Part shown: positions 45,834 to 55,044 of the stretch, piece after piece | How the letters are laid out: each line of letters begins with the position of its first letter | Numbering within the stretch: position 1 is the stretch's first letter | Source of the DNA: JAABVY01 sp964627935 | GTDB lineage: Bacteria > Zixibacteria > MSB-5A5 > JAABVY01 | Length of the DNA stretch: 64,000 nucleotides | Assembly (NCBI GenBank): GCA_964627935.1 | Contig: CAZVLB010000005.1 | Location: 154,411 to 218,410, forward strand | Direction of reading: 5' to 3' | Program-made: the position numbers and the translations under genes | The notes under the pieces: generated by a model | The model's input: the letters and a program-made list of their open reading frames with translations, nothing else | What the model was told of the DNA's origin: nothing | Database searches by the model: none

Positions 45834-46173
45834 ACCTGATGAATCTTTCGGACGGGAATATTCCCTCAAGGAAGATCTGGCTATAAGAAGGATTTTTCGC
45901 TCCGGCAAAAGATTTAAAGGCAGGTGTCTATCCATAGCATATTATGGTGAAGGCAGTCTGCCTTTAAAAGTTGTACTGAAGATATCGAGACGGAATGGGC
46001 CGGCTCCACGGAGAAACAGGATTAAACGCATTATTCGTGAGATCATTCGCAAAAATAAAGAGCTTTTTGAGCAATTCGGCCACCTGGCCATATCCGCCTC
46101 GATCAGTCCGGATGAAGAGTCGCTCTTTGAGCTTATAGAAAAGGATTTAATGGATTTTGCGAAACGCCGCTAA
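45760..46173 (+). CDS. rnpA: Ribonuclease P protein component
   Basis: A 137-residue protein subunit of RNase P, which trims tRNA 5' ends. The core begins at YSLKEDLAIRRIFRSGKRF and holds the RNA-binding RNR signature RRNRIKRIIREIIRKNK (about 88-104). There is no ATG, GTG or TTG after 45760 until near the end of the gene, and a stop sits upstream of it. The ATG inside rpmH, 74 bases before its stop, is therefore the only canonical start. That gives about 33 extra basic residues before the conserved core. Its end overlaps yidD. Confidence 0.9.
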   Translation: MGAKSSKGAGQRGVNASRRRSQRNRPDESFGREYSLKEDLAIRRIFRSGKRFKGRCLSIAYYGEGSLPLKVVLKISRRNGPAPRRNRIKRIIREIIRKNKELFEQFGHLAISASISPDEESLFELIEKDLMDFAKRR

Positions 46174-46387
46174 ACTGCTTGTTATCCCGCTGATCTGGAT
46201 CGTACGGCTGTATCAGGCCGGGCTTTCTCCCTATCTGGGTGGGAACTGCCGTTTTTATCCGAGTTGCTCCAATTATGCCATCGAAGCCATGAATAATCAC
46301 GGACTAAAAGGTGTATTTATGGCAATCAAGAGAATATCACGCTGCCATCCCTTTTCCAAAGGCGGTTATGACCCCGTGAGGAAATAA
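46157..46387 (+). CDS. yidD: Membrane protein insertion efficiency factor YidD
   Basis: A 76-residue protein with an amphipathic N-terminus (LVIPLIWIVRLYQ) and the invariant family core CRFYPSCSNYAIEA (about 31-44), ending HPFSKGGYDPV. YidD aids insertion of membrane proteins through YidC. It overlaps rnpA by 17 bases and ends three bases before yidC, the usual order. Confidence 0.95.
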   Translation: MRNAAKLLVIPLIWIVRLYQAGLSPYLGGNCRFYPSCSNYAIEAMNNHGLKGVFMAIKRISRCHPFSKGGYDPVRK

Positions 46388-46390
46388 AAC

Positions 46391-48103
46391 ATGGATCGTA
46401 AAACTGTTTTAGCCCTGATCATCATAGGAATAATCTTTGTCGGCTGGATGTACATGTCTGCTCCACAACCGACCGACCAGACCCGTGAGGCTGTCCAGAC
46501 TGTCGATACAGTTCGTGTCCAGGAACCGGCCGATTTCGAGGATCCGCAACTGGCCGAGGAGGCCCGTGAGCGGGATGTGCTCGATACAGCGACTGCTCCT
46601 GCGGTTGATTCTCTGTATACAAAATTCACCGCGATAGAGCCGGAAGATATTGTCGTTGAGACAGATAAGTATATCGCCAGATTCTCCACGCAGGGCGGAT
46701 CATTGACCAGCTTCAAGTTCAAGGAACATTTTTACCACAATGGCGATACCTCTATGGTAGAGATGGTACCGGAATGGGCCGGCAGCGGGTTGAAATTTGC
46801 TTTTCCGGATGCGGGCGGGGATGGCTTCTATCCCGAGAGAATAGTATTTTCGCCCAATAAATCGAATATACGGTTGTCCCGTGGCGATACAGATAAGCTT
46901 ATGCTGGACGCTGAGTTATATAATGGTGATGTGGTCCAGATCGAGTATACATTCTACGGCGATCGCTATGATTTCGGGGTCAGGTTTAATTTCGAGGGCG
47001 CGGTCAACTATGACCTGGGCCGCTATTACACCTATGGATGGCGTCCCGGCCTGGAATCGACCGAGAAAAATCGCCAGGATGATTTCAGCAATTTCAAAGC
47101 TGTGGTGTCCTGGGAAAACGGAGTAGAACGTTACCAGAAATTTGAGCATGGACGGATGTCTGTGCATATCGAAGGTAATGCGCGCTGGTTTGCCACCAAG
47201 ACCAAGTATTTTATGGTTGCGGTTGACCCGGATCGTCAGCCCGAGGCGATCAATATTGAGGGCAGCCAGACTAAAATCGATAAGGATGCCGGCCAGGAGG
47301 GCCGTACGGAGATCGGTATCGTGGCCGAAATGCCGATTCATCAACGCAAATCCGACCTTTTCGACCGTTATATGGTTTTTATCGGCCCCATGGATTATGA
47401 TCTGCTGAAAAGCTATGACAATGGTTTCCATGATGCCATCGACATGGGCTGGTCTATCCTTAAACCTCTGGCATTCATGGCGGTATGGATTTTAAAGAAG
47501 ATCCATGATGTGATCCCCAATTACGGCTTCGTGATTATCATTTTTGCCATTTTGATTAAAATCGTACTCTATCCCCTGACCGCCAAGAGCTATAAATCCA
47601 TGGCCAAGATGTCGGAACTTCAGCCCAAGCTTAAAGCTGTCCAGGAAAAATATAAGAGTGAGCCGCAGAAGATGAATGCCGAGGTGATGAAGCTCTATAA
47701 GGAGAATAAAATCAATCCGGTCAGCGGATGTCTTCCGATGCTTCTGCAGATGCCGATCCTGATTGCGCTTTTCAATGCCTTCAGATACACTATTCTCCTG
47801 CGAGGGGCCGATTTTATGCTCTGGATGCAGGATCTGTCGCAGCCGGATGAAATCTATCGTCTACCTATCATCATGGCCGGTACCATGTTCATTCAGCAGA
47901 AACTGACTATGAAAGATCCCAAGCAGAGAATCTTCATGATCGTGCTTCCGGCAGTTATGCTCTGGTTCTCGACACAGTTCTCAACCGGACTGGTGCTCTA
48001 CTGGACAATGTTCAATGTGCTCTCGATTGTCGAAATCCTGTTTATTCGAAAACCGGGACAGACTCAGACACCAGCGGTTTCACCGGCAAAACCCAGTAAA
48101 TAG
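46391..48103 (+). CDS. yidC: Membrane protein insertase YidC
   Basis: A 570-residue inner-membrane insertase of the Gram-negative long form. It has an N-terminal helix (LALIIIGIIFVGW, about 6-18), a large periplasmic beta-domain (about 60-345), and the Oxa1-like core (about 355-550): YGFVIIIFAILIKIVLYPLT, the coiled cytosolic loop, then GCLPMLLQMPILIALF and GLVLYW. The C-terminal tail is short. The expected jag gene between yidC and mnmE is absent; mnmE begins two bases after the yidC stop. Confidence 0.97.
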   Translation: MDRKTVLALIIIGIIFVGWMYMSAPQPTDQTREAVQTVDTVRVQEPADFEDPQLAEEARERDVLDTATAPAVDSLYTKFTAIEPEDIVVETDKYIARFSTQGGSLTSFKFKEHFYHNGDTSMVEMVPEWAGSGLKFAFPDAGGDGFYPERIVFSPNKSNIRLSRGDTDKLMLDAELYNGDVVQIEYTFYGDRYDFGVRFNFEGAVNYDLGRYYTYGWRPGLESTEKNRQDDFSNFKAVVSWENGVERYQKFEHGRMSVHIEGNARWFATKTKYFMVAVDPDRQPEAINIEGSQTKIDKDAGQEGRTEIGIVAEMPIHQRKSDLFDRYMVFIGPMDYDLLKSYDNGFHDAIDMGWSILKPLAFMAVWILKKIHDVIPNYGFVIIIFAILIKIVLYPLTAKSYKSMAKMSELQPKLKAVQEKYKSEPQKMNAEVMKLYKENKINPVSGCLPMLLQMPILIALFNAFRYTILLRGADFMLWMQDLSQPDEIYRLPIIMAGTMFIQQKLTMKDPKQRIFMIVLPAVMLWFSTQFSTGLVLYWTMFNVLSIVEILFIRKPGQTQTPAVSPAKPSK

Positions 48104-48105
48104 AT

Positions 48106-49497
48106 ATGCCTTATACAAGCGATGATACAATCGCCGCCATCTCTACACCAGCGGGAGAGGGCGGCATTGCGGTTATACGTATTTCCGGCCGCCTGGCCAC
48201 AGATATTGCAGATATTATTTTCAGGGGCAATACTATACCATCGCAGGCCGATTCGCATACCGTGCATTTTGGCAAGGTTATCAATCCGGAAAATGATGAG
48301 CTTGTCGATGAGGTTCTGCTGACAATTATGCGCGGGCCGAATTCCTATACGGCCGAGGATATTATTGAGATATCATCGCATGGCGGACCATTTATTGCCC
48401 AGAAAATTCTGATGCTGATTCTATCGCAGGGAGCCCGTCCTGCCCGTCCCGGAGAATTCACCCAGCGCGCCTTTCTGAACGGACGAATCGACCTGACCCA
48501 GGCCGAGGCAGTCGCTGATTTGATCAGCGCACGAACCGACCTGAGCCTCAGGTCCGCCGCCGATCAGCTGGAGGGAATGCTTTCGGCCAAAATAAACCAG
48601 CTGGGGGATAATCTGCGTAATCTTCTGGCCCTGATGGAGGCCTATACTGATTTCCCTGAGGATGAAATAAGTCAATCCGATGAAAACAGGCTGCGCGATG
48701 ATCTGGAGACTATTCAAGCCGAGATCGACGATCTGGTTAAGTCCTATGAAGAAGGCCGAATCCTGAAAAGTGGTCTCAAGGTTCCGCTGGTGGGACGGCC
48801 CAATGTCGGCAAATCATCATTGTTTAATCGATTACTTCAGGAGAATCGCACTATTGTAACCGAAATCCCGGGCACAACCCGCGATACTGTCAGCGAATAT
48901 ATCAATCTTGCCGGTCTGCCGGTGGAGCTGATCGATACGGCCGGAATTCGTGAATCGGCCGATACAGTAGAGATCGAAGGTATCAAACGCGCCCGTGAGG
49001 AAATCAAAACCGCCGATATAGTTGTTGCATTGGTAGATTTGACTGATGCCGATATAGTCGATGATATCAAAAGCCTGCAGGAAGCCTTGAATGGCATAGA
49101 TCATATACTTGTTGCCAATAAGGCCGATCTTCCGGAGAAAAATGTGCTCGAGGCCCGCAAGATTGCATTGGCGGAATTCGATCTTTTGATGATTTCGGCT
49201 CAAACCGGCGAAGGTATTGGTCATCTAAAAGATAAGATATCAGCTGCCGGAAAAATGTCTGTGGACGGCGGCCGTAAGGGGCAGGTTGTTATTACCAATG
49301 TGCGCCATCGTGATGCGCTCAGTCATGGCCTGGAATTTCTTCAAAAAGTCAAAAAAGGCATGGATGAAAAGATCAGTTATGAATTCCTGGCCTTTGACCT
49401 CAAAAATGCCATCGGATCATTGGAGGAAATAATCGGCAAAACCACTCCCGATGATATTCTGGAGAAGATATTTTCACGGTTCTGCATTGGTAAATAA
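48106..49497 (+). CDS. mnmE: tRNA modification GTPase MnmE
   Basis: A 463-residue protein. An N-terminal folate-binding domain (TIAAISTPAGEGGIAVIRIS) is followed by a helical domain and a Ras-like G domain: GRPNVGKSSLF (about 229-239), TTRDT, DTAGIRES and NKAD. The C-terminus carries the family Cys in FCIGK at the very end. With MnmG it installs the aminomethyl-type group on wobble uridine 34 of several tRNAs. The MnmG gene follows, with a parS site between. Confidence 0.98.
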   Translation: MPYTSDDTIAAISTPAGEGGIAVIRISGRLATDIADIIFRGNTIPSQADSHTVHFGKVINPENDELVDEVLLTIMRGPNSYTAEDIIEISSHGGPFIAQKILMLILSQGARPARPGEFTQRAFLNGRIDLTQAEAVADLISARTDLSLRSAADQLEGMLSAKINQLGDNLRNLLALMEAYTDFPEDEISQSDENRLRDDLETIQAEIDDLVKSYEEGRILKSGLKVPLVGRPNVGKSSLFNRLLQENRTIVTEIPGTTRDTVSEYINLAGLPVELIDTAGIRESADTVEIEGIKRAREEIKTADIVVALVDLTDADIVDDIKSLQEALNGIDHILVANKADLPEKNVLEARKIALAEFDLLMISAQTGEGIGHLKDKISAAGKMSVDGGRKGQVVITNVRHRDALSHGLEFLQKVKKGMDEKISYEFLAFDLKNAIGSLEEIIGKTTPDDILEKIFSRFCIGK

Positions 49498-49521
49498 TTG
49501 TCCTGCATTAAATCAAGCCTT

Positions 49522-49537
49522 TGTTTCACGTGAAACA
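49522..49537. promoter_or_regulatory. parS centromere site 1
   Basis: TGTTTCACGTGAAACA, a perfect match to the 16-bp consensus bound by chromosomal ParB. It lies between mnmE and mnmG, about 3.5 kb before parB. Confidence 0.97.
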
Positions 49538-49609
49538 TAATCAGTTTTATAAATTTTGATCTTGCCCGCAGATATTCAGCGTATATCTTCAGGAAAACAA
49601 TATTTGCCT

Positions 49610-51493
49610 ATGCAAAAACTCGAATATGAAATAGTGGTTATCGGCGGAGGCCATGCCGGCATTGAAGCCGCATTGGCCGGCGCTCGAATGGGCTGTTCCG
49701 TCCTTCTGGTGACATTGCGCGACGACAGAATCGGCGAAATGTCATGCAATCCGGCTATCGGCGGTCAGGCCAAGGGGCACCTGGTGCGCGAAATCGATGC
49801 TCTGGGCGGTGAAATGGGCCTGGCAATCGACAGGACCGGCATCCAGTTTCGCAGATTGAATCTTTCCCGCGGACCGGCGGTGCACAGTTCACGTGCCCAG
49901 GCGGATCGTGAATTGTACCGTGAGTATATGACCGATGTGGTAAGAAAGCAGGACGGACTCGATATTCTGGAAGACAGCGTAGTTGATCTCGATACTGTCA
50001 ATGACCGTGTTGCGGCGGCAATTACTATGGGTGGCAAATATATAAAATGCAAAGCATTGATTATCACAGCAGGAACATTCCTAAACGGCCTGATACATAT
50101 CGGTACCCGTAAAATCGAAGCCGGAAGAATGGGTGAACCGCCGGCCAAAGGTCTCTCGGAGAGACTGCAAAAACTGGGTTTTATCACCGGCCGTCTGAAA
50201 ACCGGCACCCCGCCGCGTCTGGATCGAAAAACAATTGATTTTACAAAGACAAAAGAACAGCCGGGTGACAAAGATTTTCCGCCATTCTCGCTCAGGTCGA
50301 ATTCGATTAACGGCAATAAAGTTATCTGCCATATAACATTCACCAATCAAAGGACGCATGATATAATCCTTGACAATTTGCATACATCGGCCATGTATTC
50401 GGGCCAGATCAAGGGTATCGGCCCTCGTTATTGCCCCTCCATCGAGGATAAAGTTGTGCGTTTCAAGGATAAGGATCGCCATCAGCTGTTCCTGGAACCG
50501 GAGGGACTGGAAACCGAGCTGGTCTATCCCAATGGTTTCCCGACCTCGCTTGATGAGGATGTTCAGCTCAAGGCAATTCGTACTGTTCCGGGGCTTGAGC
50601 AAGTCGAGTTTGTGCGTCCCGGGTATGCTATCGAATATGATTTCTTCTATCCCTATCAGATTCATACAACGACAGAGACCAAGCTGATCGAGGGGCTCTA
50701 TTTTTCGGGCCAGGTCAATGGTACCTCCGGCTATGAGGAGGCTGCCGCCCAGGGATTGATGTCGGGTATCAATGCCTCACTTAAGATCAAGGGAGAAAAA
50801 CCGTTCAGCCTGATGAGATCGCAGGCCTATATCGGAGTTTTAATGGATGACCTGACCACAAAATCGACCGAGGAACCATATCGCATGTTCACCTCCCGCG
50901 CGGAACATCGACTCTACCTGCGCGAGGATAACACCGATGATCGTCTTCTGCAATATGGCCACAAATTCGGGTTGATACCCGATGATGTTTATAATCGCTA
51001 TCTTGAACAGCTTGATTTGAAGAAGAAACGGCGTAGTTCGCTGGATCGAATATTTATTGCGGTAAAGCATCTTCCCGCAGAATTTCAAAATGAGGGACGG
51101 ACCAGGATCAGCTTTGAGCAGGCATTGAAAATCCCCGGTGTGAATATGAATCTTCTGCGTGAATACGATGATGATCTATACAACCTGCCCGAGGGAATTT
51201 TGCGCAAGATAGAAATTGAGGTTAAGTATCAGGGTTATCTGGATCGCCAGATGCGTGAGATCGAGAAATTCAACAAACTTGAGAATGAGCGGATTCCGGC
51301 TGATTTCGATTATATTTTCTGCAATGGTCTGAAAAATGAGGCGCGTGAAAAACTGGGCCGTTTGAAACCATCTACAATGGGACAGGCATCACGTATATCA
51401 GGCATCTCTCCGGGCGATATCACGGTTCTTCTAATATATCTTAAGAAATATAAGCAAGGCAAGTTAGACGATTCTCCCAGAGAGACGGCCTGA
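49610..51493 (+). CDS. mnmG: tRNA uridine-5-carboxymethylaminomethyl modification protein MnmG
   Basis: A 627-residue FAD enzyme and partner of MnmE. It opens with the dinucleotide motif IVVIGGGHAGIEAALA (about 8-23), then CNPAIGGQAKGHL (about 47-59) and the family stretch TSRAEHRLYLREDN. The helical C-terminal domain (about 560-620) binds MnmE. An in-frame TTG at 49556 would add 18 residues; I use ATG 49610 because conserved sequence starts six residues after it. parS sites lie on both sides of the gene. Confidence 0.97.
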   Translation: MQKLEYEIVVIGGGHAGIEAALAGARMGCSVLLVTLRDDRIGEMSCNPAIGGQAKGHLVREIDALGGEMGLAIDRTGIQFRRLNLSRGPAVHSSRAQADRELYREYMTDVVRKQDGLDILEDSVVDLDTVNDRVAAAITMGGKYIKCKALIITAGTFLNGLIHIGTRKIEAGRMGEPPAKGLSERLQKLGFITGRLKTGTPPRLDRKTIDFTKTKEQPGDKDFPPFSLRSNSINGNKVICHITFTNQRTHDIILDNLHTSAMYSGQIKGIGPRYCPSIEDKVVRFKDKDRHQLFLEPEGLETELVYPNGFPTSLDEDVQLKAIRTVPGLEQVEFVRPGYAIEYDFFYPYQIHTTTETKLIEGLYFSGQVNGTSGYEEAAAQGLMSGINASLKIKGEKPFSLMRSQAYIGVLMDDLTTKSTEEPYRMFTSRAEHRLYLREDNTDDRLLQYGHKFGLIPDDVYNRYLEQLDLKKKRRSSLDRIFIAVKHLPAEFQNEGRTRISFEQALKIPGVNMNLLREYDDDLYNLPEGILRKIEIEVKYQGYLDRQMREIEKFNKLENERIPADFDYIFCNGLKNEAREKLGRLKPSTMGQASRISGISPGDITVLLIYLKKYKQGKLDDSPRETA

Positions 51494-51496
51494 GAT

Positions 51497-51512
51497 TGTT
51501 TCACGTGAAACA
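51497..51512. promoter_or_regulatory. parS centromere site 2
   Basis: TGTTTCACGTGAAACA again, all 16 bases as in the consensus. It lies three bases after the mnmG stop and five before the rsmG ATG, 1975 bp from site 1. Confidence 0.97.
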
Positions 51513-51517
51513 AAACT

Positions 51518-52153
51518 ATGCAATTCAGGGATGAGATAAAAAAGGCGCTGGAGTTTCCAGGGATTGATATCAATGATCAGCCTCTGGATCTACTGGGGCA
51601 ATATGCCGGGTTGGTTCTGGAGTATAATCTATCATTGGGGCTGATCTCGAAAAAGGACAGCGAGCAGGAGATTATCAGGCAGATCGTCGATTGCGCCGCT
51701 GCTGCCAAATTCATGAAATTGGGTGATCATGAAACCCTGCTTGATATCGGGTCGGGTGCCGGATTGCCGGGCATAGTGCTCAAGATTATCGCTCCCGAGA
51801 TCAGGCTGATCTCGCTTGATTCCAATCCACGCAAGATAACATTCCAGAGCCTCGCCGCAGGGAAACTGGCATTGGACGATTGCGAGTTTATTTCCAGTCA
51901 GTTGAGTGAATATCAGCCGGCTGAGGAAATAGACCTGATCACGGTCAAGGCCTTTGGAAAATTCAAAAATATTCTCGGCTTTGGAAGAAAGTATTTGCAT
52001 GCGGGGGCAAAAATCGCTTTTTATACAGGTGAGGATATTCCGGTTGAGATAGATGATCCCGAGGGATATTCGAGGTTAGAGGGTTCTCCCTTTGAATATG
52101 AGTTACAAGAGGGCTCAATTCATAAACTTCAGGTGCTTTTCAAAAAAAGATAA
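51518..52153 (+). CDS. rsmG: 16S rRNA (guanine-N7) methyltransferase RsmG
   Basis: A 211-residue SAM-dependent methyltransferase of the GidB/RsmG family, which methylates G527 in 16S rRNA. Motif I is LLDIGSGAGLPGIVLKI (about 70-86). The adenine-ring region is ISLDSNPRKITFQ and the late motif ITVKAFGKF. It starts directly after parS site 2; the usual Gram-negative order rsmG-parA-parB follows. Confidence 0.95.
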   Translation: MQFRDEIKKALEFPGIDINDQPLDLLGQYAGLVLEYNLSLGLISKKDSEQEIIRQIVDCAAAAKFMKLGDHETLLDIGSGAGLPGIVLKIIAPEIRLISLDSNPRKITFQSLAAGKLALDDCEFISSQLSEYQPAEEIDLITVKAFGKFKNILGFGRKYLHAGAKIAFYTGEDIPVEIDDPEGYSRLEGSPFEYELQEGSIHKLQVLFKKR

Positions 52154-52230
52154 AAGTCTTGCCAAAAGTGTTTAACATCTTTTTAATGCTTTTGTCTTTA
52201 GTTGTCTATCCATAAGCTGACAGGAGATTT

Positions 52231-52992
52231 ATGGCGCGCGTAATAGCAATAGCCAATCAGAAGGGAGGGGTTGGCAAGACAACCACCTCGGTCAACCTAT
52301 CGGCCTGCCTGGCGGTGGCGGAAAAACGGGTGCTGTTGATCGATTTCGATCCTCAGGGTAATACTACCAGCGGTATGGGGCTGGATAAAAATGAGCTGGA
52401 GCGGTCGATATATAATGTAATCCTGAAGGAGACCGATTTAAGCGAGGTTGTGCGCGAGACGCAGATTGATTTCCTCAAGATCGCCCCGGCAAATATCGAT
52501 CTGGTCGGGGCCGAAGTGGAACTGGTCAATAGCGACCGTCGCGAGTATCGTCTGCGCGAGGCCCTCAAAAATCATTTGAGCTCATATGATTATGTAATTA
52601 TCGACGCACCGCCCTCACTGGGGCTTCTGACCCTCAATGCGCTCACTGCCGCAAGCGAGGTTATGATTCCGATTCAATGCGAATACTATGCGCTGGAAGG
52701 ATTGAGCCAGCTTCTGCAGACAATTCGCATGGTGCAGAGCTCATTGAATTATGATCTCAAGCTGGGCGGGGTGCTTCTGACCATGTATGATTCGCGCCTG
52801 AATTTGAGCCGTCAGGTGGCGGATGAGGCGCGCAAGTTTTTTAATGGTAAATTATACGATGCGGTCATAAACAGGAATGTGCGGCTGTCCGAGGCGCCAA
52901 GTTTCGGCAAGCCGATTATCTTTTATGATGCTCTTTCAAGCGGAGCCAAAAATTATCTCCAGCTTGCCGAGGAGGTTATGCAGAATGAATAA
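52231..52992 (+). CDS. parA: Chromosome partitioning ATPase ParA (Soj)
   Basis: A 253-residue P-loop ATPase with the deviant Walker A KGGVGKTTT (about 11-19), switch DFDPQGN, Walker B VIIDAPPSLG, and C-terminal LSEAPSFGKP. It pulls ParB-parS complexes apart along the nucleoid. It is read just ahead of parB with an eight-base overlap, and GGAG lies just before the ATG. Confidence 0.97.
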   Translation: MARVIAIANQKGGVGKTTTSVNLSACLAVAEKRVLLIDFDPQGNTTSGMGLDKNELERSIYNVILKETDLSEVVRETQIDFLKIAPANIDLVGAEVELVNSDRREYRLREALKNHLSSYDYVIIDAPPSLGLLTLNALTAASEVMIPIQCEYYALEGLSQLLQTIRMVQSSLNYDLKLGGVLLTMYDSRLNLSRQVADEARKFFNGKLYDAVINRNVRLSEAPSFGKPIIFYDALSSGAKNYLQLAEEVMQNE

Positions 52993-53839
52993 AGTGAAAT
53001 TGGGTAAAGGCCTTAATGCATTGATACCAAGTGATTTAGATGTTTCCGATCGGCATAAGCTGGTCTACCTTGAAACCGACAGATTGCACACCAATCCCCA
53101 TCAGCCCCGTCACAGTTTCGACACCGAGGCACTGAAAAAACTGGCCGACTCGATCCGCGACAACGGCATCCTTCAGCCACTTATCGTGCAGGTTTCCGAT
53201 GATGATTTCCAGATCATTGCGGGCGAAAGACGGTTTCGTGCGGCCAAGATGATCGGGCTCGAGAAGGTGCCTGCTATTTTGGTTGAACGGCTGAGCAAGA
53301 TGGAACAGATGAAGCTGGCCCTGATCGAAAATTTGCAGCGTGAGGATTTAAATGACATAGAATTGGCCGAGGGCTATTCCCGCATGATTGAGGAATTCGG
53401 CCTGACCCAGGAAAAGCTGGCAGAGGCGGTATCGCGTGAGAGATCGACAATTGCCAATACGCTCAGGCTTTTAAATCTTCCGGATGAGATCAAGGAGATG
53501 ATTCGCGAGGGCCGCCTTTCGGGAGGGCATGCCCGGACAATACTGGCACTGGAGGATGAGCAAAAACAGCTCGAACTGGCCCGTCGGATTATCGACGAGA
53601 AACTGTCGGTAAGAGCGATTGAATCCATAATTTACGGCGATAAGAAACGAAAAAAGCGTGGCCGCAGTTTAAAGTTGAAACGCATTCCACCCGAAATAAT
53701 AGAAGCAGAGACCGAATTAAAAAGATATCTCGGAACCAAGGTGGAACTCAAACCCGGTTTAAAAAAGGGACGTATCGAGATCGAATTCTATTCAGATTCC
53801 GACCTTACACGGATCCTGGAACTTATTCTAAACCGTTGA
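52985..53839 (+). CDS. parB: Chromosome partitioning protein ParB (Spo0J)
   Basis: A 284-residue ParB. The opening KLGKGLNALIP is the ParA-contact peptide. The CTPase domain has GERRFRAAK (about 82-90) and ENLQREDLN (about 115-123). The helix-turn-helix (about 140-180) recognises parS, and the dimerisation domain is the last 50 residues. I start at MNKVKLGKG, as the longer frame upstream overlaps parA. Two perfect parS sites lie 1.5-3.5 kb upstream. Confidence 0.97.
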   Translation: MNKVKLGKGLNALIPSDLDVSDRHKLVYLETDRLHTNPHQPRHSFDTEALKKLADSIRDNGILQPLIVQVSDDDFQIIAGERRFRAAKMIGLEKVPAILVERLSKMEQMKLALIENLQREDLNDIELAEGYSRMIEEFGLTQEKLAEAVSRERSTIANTLRLLNLPDEIKEMIREGRLSGGHARTILALEDEQKQLELARRIIDEKLSVRAIESIIYGDKKRKKRGRSLKLKRIPPEIIEAETELKRYLGTKVELKPGLKKGRIEIEFYSDSDLTRILELILNR

Positions 53840-53849
53840 GGGGTTAAAA

Positions 53850-54683
53850 TTGAAATTCGCCACTTTAATGTTTATCTCTGAGAACTCCAATCAGAGCCGT
53901 TCGTATCGTGTGCCGATACTGATGATCTGGATCATAGCCGCGGTACTGATACTTCTTCTGGCAGGTACGATTGTCAGCTCAGTCTTGTTCTCGAATCTGA
54001 AAAATTCGCAGGAGAAGATTAGCGCCTTGATGGATGAAAATTTGGTTCTTCTGCAGGAAAACCGCAAGCTTCATCTGCTGGAGGAGAACCTGAAGGAAAA
54101 CACGCTTCTACTCAAACGTGTGTTGAGCCTGGTGGGAATCGCGCCCGATCAGAGCGGTGTACAACAGGATGAGGCTCGTGAACAGGCCATCGATGAATTC
54201 GTACAGAATTCGGAGGTATTGTTACAGCTTTCCCGTCCATTGACCGAAGATGATATTGTCGATGTGATTCCGTCTGGAATGCCTTCGTCGGGCAGGATCA
54301 CACGGGGATTTAATCCTGAAGATGAAAATATTACCCGCAGGCATTATGGTGTCGATATTGTAAACAAGGAAGGGACCAAGATCTATGCTACGGCTGATGG
54401 TATGGTCAGGTTTGCCGGATATGATGATGCGATGGGTAAGAATATAATTATTGACCATGTCGGCAGTTCGGTCGGCGAGGGCTATGAAACGCATTATTGC
54501 CACAACCTGGTTAACCTGGTTGCCGAGGGTGAGATTGTCAAAAAGGGAGACCTGATTGCATTGAGCGGAAACACGGGACGTTCTACCGGGCCGCATATAC
54601 ATTATGAAATTCGCAAGGATGGCAAACCGGTTGATCCCGGCAAATATCTCAAGAACATACAAAACTACAGTATAGGAAATTAG
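53850..54683 (+). CDS. M23-family (LytM-like) peptidase, membrane-anchored
   Basis: A 277-residue protein, TTG start. A single transmembrane helix (about 24-46) is followed by a coiled coil (about 50-95) and the M23 domain (about 145-265): first zinc His and Asp in RRHYGVDI, then HIHYEI at the end. The H-x3-D and HxH ligands are intact, so it should cut peptidoglycan cross-links in the periplasm. It sits one base from the bactofilin gene, a pairing seen with cell-shape bactofilins in other bacteria. Confidence 0.92.
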   Translation: MKFATLMFISENSNQSRSYRVPILMIWIIAAVLILLLAGTIVSSVLFSNLKNSQEKISALMDENLVLLQENRKLHLLEENLKENTLLLKRVLSLVGIAPDQSGVQQDEAREQAIDEFVQNSEVLLQLSRPLTEDDIVDVIPSGMPSSGRITRGFNPEDENITRRHYGVDIVNKEGTKIYATADGMVRFAGYDDAMGKNIIIDHVGSSVGEGYETHYCHNLVNLVAEGEIVKKGDLIALSGNTGRSTGPHIHYEIRKDGKPVDPGKYLKNIQNYSIGN

Positions 54684-54684
54684 T

Positions 54685-55044
54685 ATGGCGGAAAGTGTAA
54701 ATACTATTATCGGAAAAAGCGCAACCTTTGATGGCAAACTCGAGGTGCAGGGAAGCCTGAGAGTCGATGGTGTGCTTAAGGGTTCGGTAAAATGTAATGA
54801 GACAATCAGTATCGGCCCCGAGGGACGTGTTGAGGCGGATGTCAATACCAAGGCGGCTGTGGTTACGGGGACCGTTGTCGGCAATATCAGCGCCGAGGAG
54901 AAGATCGAACTTCAGGCCAAATCCGTGGTCAATGGCGATATACGCACCAGGAGCCTTGTGGTTGAGCAGGGGGCAGTTTTTCAAGGATCATGCCAAATGA
55001 AAGATAATATCGAGAAAAAACCCGCCGATAAGATAAATAAGTAG
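54685..55044 (+). CDS. Bactofilin (polymer-forming cytoskeletal protein)
   Basis: A 119-residue protein of the bactofilin family. It starts NTIIGKSATFDGKLEVQGSL (about 6-25) and shows right-handed beta-helix repeats of small residues (VDGVLKGSVKCNETI, then AAVVTGTVVGNI, then VVNGDIRTRSLVVEQGA). The C-terminus is short and charged. Bactofilins polymerise without nucleotide and position cell-wall enzymes, here probably the M23 peptidase one base upstream. Confidence 0.93.
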   Translation: MAESVNTIIGKSATFDGKLEVQGSLRVDGVLKGSVKCNETISIGPEGRVEADVNTKAAVVTGTVVGNISAEEKIELQAKSVVNGDIRTRSLVVEQGAVFQGSCQMKDNIEKKPADKINK

